The notes under the pieces: generated by a model
Told to the model about the DNA's origin: nothing
Databases searched by the model: none
What the model saw: only the letters and a program-made list of their open reading frames with translations
Assembly (NCBI GenBank): GCA_020341875.1
Contig: CP070839.1
Span: forward strand, 224,719-235,448
Source of the DNA: Candidatus Zixiibacteriota bacterium
GTDB taxonomy: Bacteria; Zixibacteria; MSB-5A5; SM1-73
Length of the DNA stretch: 10,730 nucleotides
Reading direction: 5' to 3'
Translations under genes and position numbers: made by a program
Shown: positions 1 through 6,119 of the stretch, in pieces
Layout of the letters: each line of letters starts with the position of its first letter
Position numbering within the stretch: the first letter of the stretch is position 1

Positions 1-135
1 GAAAGCAGCTACCGGAAAGACAGGCAGCAAGTCGGGAAGGAGAAGGAGATAACCAGCATCCGTTCAAGTGAACGTGGCCGCAGGATTGAGCCTGCGCTTG
101 AGAACGTGAGAAGACTGCCGAAGATAGACTATTGA
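1..135 (+). CDS. C-terminal fragment of an unrecognised charged protein
   Basis: An open frame runs from the first base of the window to a TGA at 133-135, giving 44 residues that end in RRLPKIDY. The fragment is rich in Arg, Lys, Glu and Ser with no hydrophobic stretch, and no domain can be recognised. The start lies outside the window. It is called as a gene end because the frame is open to the edge and a good promoter begins exactly at its stop, as expected at a gene boundary. It could be a chance open frame, since 44 codons is short. Its charged composition resembles the next gene, but I see no real similarity. Confidence 0.45.
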   Translation, partial: ESSYRKDRQQVGKEKEITSIRSSERGRRIEPALENVRRLPKIDY

Positions 136-159
136 CATCTGGCGAAGATCGGATATATT
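132..159 (+). promoter_or_regulatory. Sigma-70-type promoter for the lysine-rich secreted protein
   Basis: A perfect -35 hexamer TTGACA (132-137) is followed by a 16-nt spacer and the -10 hexamer TATATT (154-159), one mismatch from TATAAT. Transcription would start near 166-168, leaving a leader of roughly 87 nt before the ATG at 255. The -35 box overlaps the TGA of the upstream fragment, so the downstream gene probably has its own transcript, which ends at the terminator at 855-897. Confidence 0.65.
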
Positions 160-254
160 GAAATCGGTCACTTCAAACCGCGTCGTTTTGCTGGTAGGAT
201 TGTTGGATAACCGGATACCACACTGTGAACATGACTAAAGAAGAGGTGAGAGAG

Positions 255-800
255 ATGAAGAGGATCTTTATCGTTTTTGTGAGCATCGCTATTATGGTCG
301 CTTTTGTTTCTTCGGCATCGGCCATCGATCGAGCTCCGAAAAAGAGCGGTTCGGAGGGCAAAAAGGAGACAACTGAGATCGAGGAGATGACCAAGGACAA
401 GGCAAAGCAAAAGTCTCGAAAGAGCACCTTCTCGGAGAAGACAACGCGGACCATCCAAAGCCGGAAAGGGACCGAAGGAGAGAAGCCGGAGAAGGCCAAG
501 GCCCGGTCTAAGACCAGGAAGAGCAAGGAGAAATACGACTATTTCATTGACCGGAACAGCAACGGCATCGATGATCGGCTGGAGAAAGAGGCAAAAGCGA
601 AAAAGGAGAGGAAACAGGAGCCTCCCAGGAAGCCCGAGGCCGCCAGGAAGAGCAGTCCGCGGCCCCCAGATAAGCCCCCGGCGAAAATCGACCCTGCCCC
701 CAGGCCGGCCAAGAAGGTGAAAGAGGAGAAGGCAGGTCAAAAAAGGGAAGCGCCGAGCACGAAGAAGGGGGAGACAAAAAAGGAACGTAAACGGAGATAG
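255..800 (+). CDS. Secreted lysine-rich disordered protein with an EF-hand/TSP3-like loop
   Basis: No named family is recognised. With the ATG at 255 the product is 181 residues. An AGAGGTG ribosome site (242-248) sits 6 nt upstream and the protein then begins directly with a signal peptide: MKR, a hydrophobic core to about residue 20, and an ASA-like cleavage site near residue 23. A GTG at 225 or ATG at 231 would add a charged N-terminus ahead of the signal peptide, so they are less likely. The mature part is almost entirely Lys, Glu, Arg, Pro, Ser and Thr, hence disordered and very basic. The exception is residues 99-107, DRNSNGIDD, which fits the D-x-D/N-x-D/N-G-x-x-D calcium-loop pattern of thrombospondin type 3 and EF-hand-like repeats and is preceded by an aromatic YDYF. 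It is monocistronic, between its own promoter and terminator. A cell-envelope or extracellular role is inferred only. Confidence 0.75.
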   Translation: MKRIFIVFVSIAIMVAFVSSASAIDRAPKKSGSEGKKETTEIEEMTKDKAKQKSRKSTFSEKTTRTIQSRKGTEGEKPEKAKARSKTRKSKEKYDYFIDRNSNGIDDRLEKEAKAKKERKQEPPRKPEAARKSSPRPPDKPPAKIDPAPRPAKKVKEEKAGQKREAPSTKKGETKKERKRR

Positions 801-854
801 ACCATCATTTATCAAGTCCTGTTTGCTTAGTGCAGGCAGGCTGAGGACAAAAGC

Positions 855-897
855 AAAGCCAGTCCCTGACCTCACGTCAGGGGCTGGCTTTCTCTTT
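855..897 (+). terminator. Intrinsic terminator after the lysine-rich protein gene
   Basis: The arms 855-870 (AAAGCCAGTCCCTGAC) and 876-891 (GTCAGGGGCTGGCTTT) pair over 16 bp with one G-U pair, closing a 5-nt loop CTCAC. A pyrimidine/T-rich run TTTCTCTTT follows on the + strand. The stem is flanked by A and T runs, so it could also work for transcripts from the opposite strand. It separates the lysine-rich gene from the PATAN gene. Confidence 0.9.
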
Positions 898-1063
898 ACT
901 TGTGGGTGACAATGCGACCGGTTGCCTCTCCCGCAACCTGAAAGCGACAAATCTCTTAGAGGAAAGTTAAGAAGTGTGAACTTTCTCCCGATTAGTATTT
1001 ATGGACAAGGACAGGTGCATTCGAAGAAAGGTTTTCTTGTTCATCTGAACCACAGGTTCTGTT
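898..1063 (+). other. Leader region upstream of the PATAN gene
   Basis: Between the terminator and the ATG at 1064 I see no gene. There is a small perfect inverted repeat, GGTTGC (920-925) and GCAACC (933-938), with a 7-nt loop. AT-rich sequence around 991-1001 contains TAGTAT (993-998), but no -35 hexamer lies at a usable distance. Since a strong terminator lies just upstream, a promoter for the PATAN gene must be somewhere here; I cannot place it. Confidence 0.4.
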
Positions 1064-2272
1064 ATGAGCACGGCAGTCAAAACCAGAGAAGCTGGGCTAA
1101 CCGGAAATCTGCAGACAGTTCCCTTATCAGATCTTCTTCAGTTGGTCACCACATCGGCCAAGACCGGGATGCTCTCCATTTGCCGGAACGAGCAAAAAAG
1201 GGAGATATATTTCAGGAAGGGCGCGGTCATATATGCCTCCTCTTCGGGAAATGAAGATCAACTCCTGGGGAATCTGATCCTGAGCCGAAAGAAGATCTCC
1301 AAGGCCGATCTGGAAAGGGCTTTAAGCATCCAGAAACTCACCGGCAAAAAACTCGGCATGGTGCTTTTGGAGATGACCAAGCTGACTAAGGAAGAGCTAT
1401 CGAGTTTTCTGCGAATTCAGGTGGAGGAGATAGTCTACAACCTGTTCGGATGGAATTCCGGCGAGTTCGTCTTCTACGACGGGAAGCCGCCGCCGGCAGG
1501 GCAGGTCACGGTGGATTTGAATACCATGAACGTGATCATGGAAGGAAGCAGAAGGATTGATGAATGGATCAAGATCCGCGAAATCCTTCCACCCGAGGAG
1601 ACGAGACTTGAGATCGTGACTGATCCCAGGACCAAATCCGGCTCGGTTGAACTGACGGTGGATGATCTGCGGTTGTTTCCCTTAATCGATGGCGATAAGA
1701 CCATCTCAGAGCTGCTGCAGGCAAGCACGGCAGGAGAGTTTCACACCCGCAAGACCCTGGCCAATTTCATCAGTCTGGGTTTGGTCAGGGCTGGGCAGAG
1801 CAAGAGGACAGTTCGCCCGAAGGTAAGTGTCCAGAAAGACCTTTCCCGCGTCATAATCAGCCTGTACTCTGAATCCTATCGGACTGTTGAGAGAATGGCC
1901 TCTCGAAAGCTGGGAGAGGGTGCGAGGAAGATATTGAAGAGATGTTTCGACACTCAGAAATCTCTCCATCCCATCTTGGGCAAGCTGGAGAGTTCGCAGA
2001 ATTTCCTGGATTTTTCCTATCTGGAAGCCTCCTCGGACAGAATAACCGAACCGGTTCGATTTCACCAGCTGTTGGACGCACTAAACGGTCTGCTCGCAGA
2101 ATTTCTGAAGGCGATCTGGACGAGCCTGGGAAGCAGCTTAACTCGACAGGTCATCTCGCAAATCAAGAGGGAGACTGCTCAGGTTGTGGCTCAAGAGAGA
2201 TGTGTTGCGAAAGAGTATGGATTGGAAGAGGAACTGATGAAAACGCTAAAGAGAGGTCAGCGATGCTTGTAG
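1064..2272 (+). CDS. PATAN/DUF4388-domain regulatory protein with winged-helix-like and helical C-terminal parts
   Basis: A 402-residue cytoplasmic protein without signal peptide or membrane segment. Residues about 10-165 show the PATAN (DUF4388) pattern: LTGNLQTVPLSDLLQLV at 12-28, a TGMLSI strand, a REIYFRKGAVIYA segment, a helical insertion, then NLFGWNSGEFVFYDG at 126-140. The helical insertion (67-119) has two 24-residue repeats spaced like the MshEN domain. Residues about 195-245 look winged-helix-like (LTVDDLRLFPLIDGDKTISE), and 255-395 are predicted helical with no known domain. PATAN domains occur with response regulators and GTPase systems; cyanobacterial PATAN-REC proteins act on PilB. 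No receiver domain is visible here, so input must come another way. The ATG at 1064 has only a weak AGG site (1054-1056). The gene overlaps the next one by 10 nt. Control of the downstream pilus motor is inferred. Confidence 0.85.
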   Translation: MSTAVKTREAGLTGNLQTVPLSDLLQLVTTSAKTGMLSICRNEQKREIYFRKGAVIYASSSGNEDQLLGNLILSRKKISKADLERALSIQKLTGKKLGMVLLEMTKLTKEELSSFLRIQVEEIVYNLFGWNSGEFVFYDGKPPPAGQVTVDLNTMNVIMEGSRRIDEWIKIREILPPEETRLEIVTDPRTKSGSVELTVDDLRLFPLIDGDKTISELLQASTAGEFHTRKTLANFISLGLVRAGQSKRTVRPKVSVQKDLSRVIISLYSESYRTVERMASRKLGEGARKILKRCFDTQKSLHPILGKLESSQNFLDFSYLEASSDRITEPVRFHQLLDALNGLLAEFLKAIWTSLGSSLTRQVISQIKRETAQVVAQERCVAKEYGLEEELMKTLKRGQRCL

Positions 2273-2697
2273 AAAAATCGGGTGGATGGTTCAGGGTGGG
2301 CAAAAAGTTGGGCTCGCTCGCTTGGTTTGGGCTTGCCATGCTTTCGGTCGGCTCGGCTTACGCCCATGACGGCGTTGAGACTGTGCGAGCCGGAATCAGG
2401 GGTTCCGGAGACTCCATGATCATTCCGGCAGCATTCGATATTTTGCTTCTGGTAGGAATATTCGCCTGCTTTCTCATTTCGGTGAGGGTCAAGTCATTCC
2501 TGAGAGATGGGGAACTCTCCGCCGGGTGGACGCTTTTTTCGCTCTCTTTCGTTCTGCTCTTCGCGGCACAGCTTTTGAACCTGTTTCTGACCCTCGATCT
2601 GGTGAACATCCACCCCAGCGTAATTGCCTCTCTCCGTGTGCTGTTCATCGTCTCTCTGGCTTCCGGAATCTACATGATGAAAAAGGTATTAAGCTGA
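2263..2697 (+). CDS. Small membrane protein with signal peptide and three transmembrane helices
   Basis: No named family is recognised. The chosen ATG at 2263 gives 144 residues, overlaps the end of the PATAN gene by 10 nt and has a GAGAGG ribosome site at 2251-2256. The frame stays open upstream to 1942, but that part only shadows the PATAN gene. The N-terminus has a basic region (R11, K14, K15), a hydrophobic core and an AYA|HDG cleavage site near residue 34. Three hydrophobic helices follow at about 53-75, 88-110 and 119-140. The segment between the cleavage site and the first helix would be extracytoplasmic. Overlap implies translational coupling, so it may be the membrane partner or sensor for the PATAN protein; that is inference. 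The first hydrophobic segment could instead be an uncleaved anchor. Confidence 0.75.
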   Translation: MLVEKSGGWFRVGKKLGSLAWFGLAMLSVGSAYAHDGVETVRAGIRGSGDSMIIPAAFDILLLVGIFACFLISVRVKSFLRDGELSAGWTLFSLSFVLLFAAQLLNLFLTLDLVNIHPSVIASLRVLFIVSLASGIYMMKKVLS

Positions 2698-2961
2698 CAT
2701 TGACATCTCCCTGTTTTTCGGCCTCCCTCCGAACTTTTGAGATTCGCTTCAAGTCCAGAAAACGAGACGACTTAGCGCCTTTTTTTCTTACCCCCAGAGT
2801 TAAGTAATGGAATTTGCCTGTCGATAAATTTAGTAGTCAGAACTCCAGGGCTATCCCATTTGTTCCGAGGGGACCGGTTCTGACGATTATTTTTGCGCCA
2901 CGGGCGGGCTTTGGCGTCAATCCATCCCCCGGGCGGAGTGCAATTCTAGCCGAGAGGATCT
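2698..2961 (+). other. 264-nt non-coding gap; probable promoter region of the roadblock/MglA operon
   Basis: No credible gene is found here. A T-rich run TTTTTTT (2781-2787) follows AGCGCC, but no stem precedes it, so it is not called a terminator. A hairpin CGCCA (2896-2900) / TGGCG (2912-2916) has an 11-nt loop and no T tail. Weak promoter-like boxes exist (TTAAGT 2800-2805, 17 nt, GATAAA 2823-2828), but the -35 match is poor. A promoter for the five-gene cluster is expected here but cannot be fixed by eye. Confidence 0.4.
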
Positions 2962-3792
2962 ATGCAAAACAGTGCACAGCTGGAGGATAGAATCTCAAAG
3001 TGTGACCAGATACTCTCTCGTAATCCGGATTCCCTGGTCTTTGCCGCGCTGTCTGATGCTCACCGCAAGAAAGGAGATCTGGCAAAGGCCTTTCACATCT
3101 GCAGTCGGGGGCTGAAGCTTCACCCACATTACGGTCCCGGTCATCTGGTTATGGCGAGAATCAACATGGAAAGAGGAATGTACTCCGAGGCCGAAAAGGA
3201 ACTTGCTCTGGCGGTGGAATCGGACGGTAGAACCAGAGGCACCGAGCTGCTCTTGGCACAGATTCTCATAAGGAAGGAACAGACCCGGGAGGCGGGTAAT
3301 ATACTGGAGAGGCTCAAGATTAACGATCCGGAAAACCCGGTGGTGGCGGAGCTTCTGGAGGCCAAGAGGCGGAAGACGGAACCGGACAGGCCAGACTTCG
3401 ACGTGATGACGGCGCAGGAACGCTGGCGCATAGAGAAGGTGGTGGACCTCAAAGACAGTGTGGCCTATCTGAAATCCCTGCCCGGCGTGTCGGGAGCATT
3501 GATGGTAGGTGAGAATGGATTGGTGGTGGAGAGCAGACTCACCCCCTTCCTCAAGGAGGAGTTGGTTGGAGCCGTGACCACCAGCATCACGGCACGGGTA
3601 AACGAGGGGATGAGTGGGATAGGGTTCGGAGACTACGAGCAGGTGTTGATCGAAGCCGGAAATCTTGCCCTGTGGATAATCAGATTCAAAGATCAAGCAT
3701 GCGTCCTATGTTGCACCCCAGACGTCGCTCTGGGTGCATTGAAAGTGAGGGTGGGTGAGCTGTTGGAGCACCTATCCAGAACTGCTCGGTAA
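2962..3792 (+). CDS. TPR-repeat protein fused to a roadblock/LC7 domain
   Basis: A 276-residue soluble protein of two parts. Residues about 5-135 form TPR-like helical hairpins, with repeats near 22-55 (SLVFAALSDAHRKKGDLAKA), 57-89 and 93-125, typical of protein-protein scaffolds. Residues about 163-272 form a roadblock/LC7 domain, seen in the strand-turn-strand GALMVGENGLVVES (178-191), the long helix after it and two further strands. Roadblock/LC7 proteins dimerise and regulate small GTPases; MglB is the bacterial model. It is the first gene of a five-gene run, 12 nt ahead of the next. The ATG at 2962 has a GAGAGGA ribosome site at 2952-2958. Likely role: a scaffold tethering a partner to the MglA GTPase. 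The client is unknown. Confidence 0.85.
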   Translation: MQNSAQLEDRISKCDQILSRNPDSLVFAALSDAHRKKGDLAKAFHICSRGLKLHPHYGPGHLVMARINMERGMYSEAEKELALAVESDGRTRGTELLLAQILIRKEQTREAGNILERLKINDPENPVVAELLEAKRRKTEPDRPDFDVMTAQERWRIEKVVDLKDSVAYLKSLPGVSGALMVGENGLVVESRLTPFLKEELVGAVTTSITARVNEGMSGIGFGDYEQVLIEAGNLALWIIRFKDQACVLCCTPDVALGALKVRVGELLEHLSRTAR

Positions 3793-3804
3793 AAAGGGGG
3801 TAAG

Positions 3805-4740
3805 GTGACTGTCGACTACAAACGAGAGATGAGGGGCATCCTTCTGATCTCGCTCCTCATCATGGTACTACCTCTGGTGCTGTTTCCCCGGGATTTAGGG
3901 CTCAAGTTTGCCTCTTCCGTCCCGTTGCTTTTTGCTTTGGAGCTATGCTGGTACGCGCTGGTTCTGTTCGTCCTTTTCTCCAAGGCTGCCGCTCCCAGAG
4001 TGTTCCTGTTGGCCTTGTTGACCCTGGGTTATCGAATCGGCCTGGGAATCGGATTTGGCTTCCTGCTTCTGGTCATGTTCTCGCTGGCGCTATCCTCCTC
4101 AATCAAGATGGGCATCTACCAGTATCCGCCGGTTCTTCTTCTTCACGCGCTGGTGTCTCCTTTTGTCTTGAAGCCGGTCTATCGATTTCTGATTGAGAAG
4201 ACCCGAAAGAGCAGAGCAGCTGAGGCTGGGGCGACCATGTCCACCGGTAAGGTCACTGAGCCCGTGCCCTCTGAGACAGTCGCAGAATCCGGCCAGGAAG
4301 CCGCGGCGATAGGATCAACCTCGAAAGAAAAGGAGCCGAAAGTGGCAGCAGAGGAGAAACTGGAGAACTTCCTGCACTACCTGAAGGAGTACGCCGGAGT
4401 GAAGGCCGTCATACTGGTGGATCATGAGGGCCTGGTGTTAGCGGAGGATTCTTCATCCGACTCAGATCCGGAGACGGTCGCCACTTACGCCAAGCACATC
4501 AAGGAGACAAATGATCAAATACTGGACAAGATGGGAGAGAAGGCTTCGGAACGAATCGGGATATATACCACGGATGCGTGGATATGTCTCAACAAGATAG
4601 ATGATCTAATTCTGGCAGTGGTGTCCGATCGCCGAACCGACGAGCTGCTGTCGGTCCGAATACAGCAGTCCACCGGAATGATAAAGAGGTATTTCCATCA
4701 GAAGTACCAGGATGATAGGCTTAAAGCTGTGGAGGCTTGA
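3805..4740 (+). CDS. Integral membrane protein with a cytoplasmic roadblock/LC7 domain
   Basis: The 311-residue product starts at GTG 3805, just after a strong GGGGG/AAGG site (3796-3804). An in-frame ATG at 3829 would remove only eight residues and has a poorer site. The N-terminal part has about four hydrophobic segments, at roughly 10-28, 36-58, 65-99 (long, possibly two) and 105-128, ending in basic residues (EKTRKSR) that suggest a cytoplasmic exit. A low-complexity Ala/Glu/Ser/Thr linker (137-182) leads to a roadblock/LC7 domain at about 183-300, with the strand-turn-strand VKAVILVDHEGLVLAED (199-215). Roadblock domains are normally soluble GTPase regulators, so this looks like a membrane-fixed docking site for the MglA product two genes downstream. 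The next ATG begins 1 nt after this stop, implying coupled translation. Domain calls are firm; the role is inferred. Confidence 0.85.
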   Translation: MTVDYKREMRGILLISLLIMVLPLVLFPRDLGLKFASSVPLLFALELCWYALVLFVLFSKAAAPRVFLLALLTLGYRIGLGIGFGFLLLVMFSLALSSSIKMGIYQYPPVLLLHALVSPFVLKPVYRFLIEKTRKSRAAEAGATMSTGKVTEPVPSETVAESGQEAAAIGSTSKEKEPKVAAEEKLENFLHYLKEYAGVKAVILVDHEGLVLAEDSSSDSDPETVATYAKHIKETNDQILDKMGEKASERIGIYTTDAWICLNKIDDLILAVVSDRRTDELLSVRIQQSTGMIKRYFHQKYQDDRLKAVEA

Positions 4741-4741
4741 C

Positions 4742-5101
4742 ATGTACAAGATACTGGAGGAGTTGAACAAGACCGCCGGGATCAATGGCAGCATGATAGT
4801 AGGTCAGGACGGCATCGTGATAGCCGCTGATCTTAATTCCCAGCTTCAGGACGAGGCGGTGGGAGCACTTGCGGCTTCCATTCTCGACACGGTCAAGAAG
4901 TCGATGGGACGGCTTTCCAACGAGGACCTAAAACAGATCACCGTGGAAGCCAGTAAGGGCAAACTGTTCTTGAACGACGTGGGACTAGGCATCCTGGCGG
5001 TCACCACCGATCAACAGGTGAACGTGGGCATGGTTCGGCTGGAGATCAAGAACGCCGCGGAACGGATCAAGCTCGCCCAGAAATCCGTCCTGAAGGATTA
5101 G
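4742..5101 (+). CDS. Stand-alone roadblock/LC7 protein (MglB-like)
   Basis: A 119-residue single-domain roadblock/LC7 protein. The ATG at 4742 is 1 nt after the previous stop and is preceded by a full GGAGG site (4731-4735) with 6-nt spacing; that fixes the start, although the frame is open further upstream. Visible features are an N-terminal helix (MYKILEELNK), the strand pair GSMIVGQDGIVIAAD (16-30), a long helix 36-56, a second strand pair, and a C-terminal helix. It is shorter than MglB (about 160 residues) and lacks the MglB-like C-terminal tail found in the gene at 6120. It probably forms homodimers or heterodimers with the other roadblock domains and binds the GTPase encoded 22 nt downstream. 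Whether it activates, inhibits or only scaffolds cannot be read from sequence. Confidence 0.88.
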   Translation: MYKILEELNKTAGINGSMIVGQDGIVIAADLNSQLQDEAVGALAASILDTVKKSMGRLSNEDLKQITVEASKGKLFLNDVGLGILAVTTDQQVNVGMVRLEIKNAAERIKLAQKSVLKD

Positions 5102-5123
5102 ATCTCTTACCTGGAGAGAAAAG

Positions 5124-6104
5124 ATGGCATCCATCAACTATGCCTTCAAGGAGATCTCGTGCAAGATTGTTTTTTACGGCCCCGGGCTCTCCGGAAAAAC
5201 CACCAACCTGCAGTACGTTCATCTGAAGATTCCGGCTAAAAGCAGAGGAGAATTGATCTCGTTGGCCACTGATCAGGATAGGACCTTGTATTTCGATTTT
5301 CTTCCGCTGGACATAGGCAAGATTCACGGGTTCTCCACGAAATTCCAGCTTTACACCGTTCCGGGGCAGGTATACTACAACGCGACCCGAAAGCTGGTCC
5401 TAAGGGGAGTGGACGGATTGGTCTTCGTGGCGGATTCGCAGAAGTCCAAGATGGACGAGAACGTCGAGAGCCTGCAGAATCTGGCGGACAATCTGGGGGA
5501 GTATGGATACAGCCGGGAGAAGATCCCCTTAGTCTTTCAATACAATAAAAGAGACCTTTCTCTCCTCAATTCGGTGGAGGAGCTTCAGCAGGCGCTCAAC
5601 CCCAAGGGCTATCCTCATTTCGAGTCTGTTGCCACCAAAGGGGTGGGCGTTTTCGACACTCTGAAGTGCATCAGCAAGTTGGTCTTGGATCAGGCCAAGC
5701 GCAAGGAACTTTTCCCGGACAGGAAGATGGAGGTCGTCGAGGCCGACAAAATCTCCCCCGAGCGGACGCCCTCACCGGTTGCCACGGCCGGGCAGGCGAC
5801 GGAGGCTGCCATTTTGTCTCCGGCTGACGCTCCCACCCCAACGGCACAGACCACCGTGGTCGAGGAGGAAACGGTGCCGGTGGCGGAAAAGAGGACTACA
5901 CCCAGAGAAGTGGCGCAAGAAAACGAACCTGAAGTTGGGCTCAAGGTGGAAGAGGTTCCGCAAAAGGAAGGCGACCCAATGGTTCAGCCTCCCCGGCAGG
6001 AATCTCCCACCGTCATAAGTTGGTCGGCTGGCAAGTCTGGCAAGCGGGCTAAGGGCAGAGGATTCTTCCTGTGGCGCCTGCTCAATAAACTTCTCAATAG
6101 ATAG
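5124..6104 (+). CDS. mglA: MglA-family Ras-like GTPase with a long C-terminal tail
   Basis: A 326-residue GTPase. The domain (about 1-197) carries every landmark: P-loop GPGLSGKTT at 19-27 (K25), the ATDQDRTLYFDF segment with R53 and T54, G3 LYTVPGQ at 76-82 (Q82), G4 NKRD at 141-144, and a G5-like SVATKG at 168-173. The MglA-typical TVPGQ and the Arg53/Gln82 numbering agree with Thermus MglA, where these residues serve hydrolysis. MglA marks the leading pole and directs T4P and gliding complexes; MglB is its regulator. Canonical MglA is about 195 residues. Here about 130 are added: a Pro/Glu/Thr/Val-rich linker (205-298), then a basic stretch and amphipathic end, GRGFFLWRLLNKLLNR (311-326). 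The ATG at 5124 has GGAGAG at 5113-5118. The gene lies between two roadblock genes. Family call is firm; membrane contact by the tail is inferred. Confidence 0.95.
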   Translation: MASINYAFKEISCKIVFYGPGLSGKTTNLQYVHLKIPAKSRGELISLATDQDRTLYFDFLPLDIGKIHGFSTKFQLYTVPGQVYYNATRKLVLRGVDGLVFVADSQKSKMDENVESLQNLADNLGEYGYSREKIPLVFQYNKRDLSLLNSVEELQQALNPKGYPHFESVATKGVGVFDTLKCISKLVLDQAKRKELFPDRKMEVVEADKISPERTPSPVATAGQATEAAILSPADAPTPTAQTTVVEEETVPVAEKRTTPREVAQENEPEVGLKVEEVPQKEGDPMVQPPRQESPTVISWSAGKSGKRAKGRGFFLWRLLNKLLNR

Positions 6105-6107
6105 AGT

Positions 6108-6112
6108 GGAGG
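6108..6112 (+). promoter_or_regulatory. Ribosome binding site fixing the TTG start of mglB
   Basis: A full GGAGG lies 7 nt upstream of TTG 6120. The N-terminal residues following this TTG match known MglB proteins, and no ATG or GTG nearby in frame could replace it. Confidence 0.85.
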
Positions 6113-6119
6113 TGCGAAA

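Noticed and set aside
168..950. 260-codon open frame on the minus strand, rich in Leu/Arg/Pro
   Set aside because: It is antisense to the lysine-rich gene and crosses its promoter leader and the terminator. Leucine/phenylalanine richness is what antisense of Lys/Glu codons gives. The + frame has a promoter, ribosome site, signal peptide and terminator.
922..1254. 110-codon + frame running into the PATAN gene
   Set aside because: It overlaps the start of the PATAN gene in another frame, shows no domain, and has no good ribosome site.
1942..2262. N-terminal extension of the small membrane protein (start at 1942)
   Set aside because: This part is an out-of-frame shadow of the PATAN gene. The ATG at 2263 has a ribosome site and begins a signal peptide.
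2700..2727. TTGACA at 2700-2705 as a promoter for the roadblock operon
   Set aside because: At 16-18 nt spacing only pyrimidine-rich sequence such as CCTCCC is present, so there is no -10 box.
2774..2790. T run after AGCGCC as an intrinsic terminator
   Set aside because: No complementary GC-rich arm is found upstream, so there is no stem.
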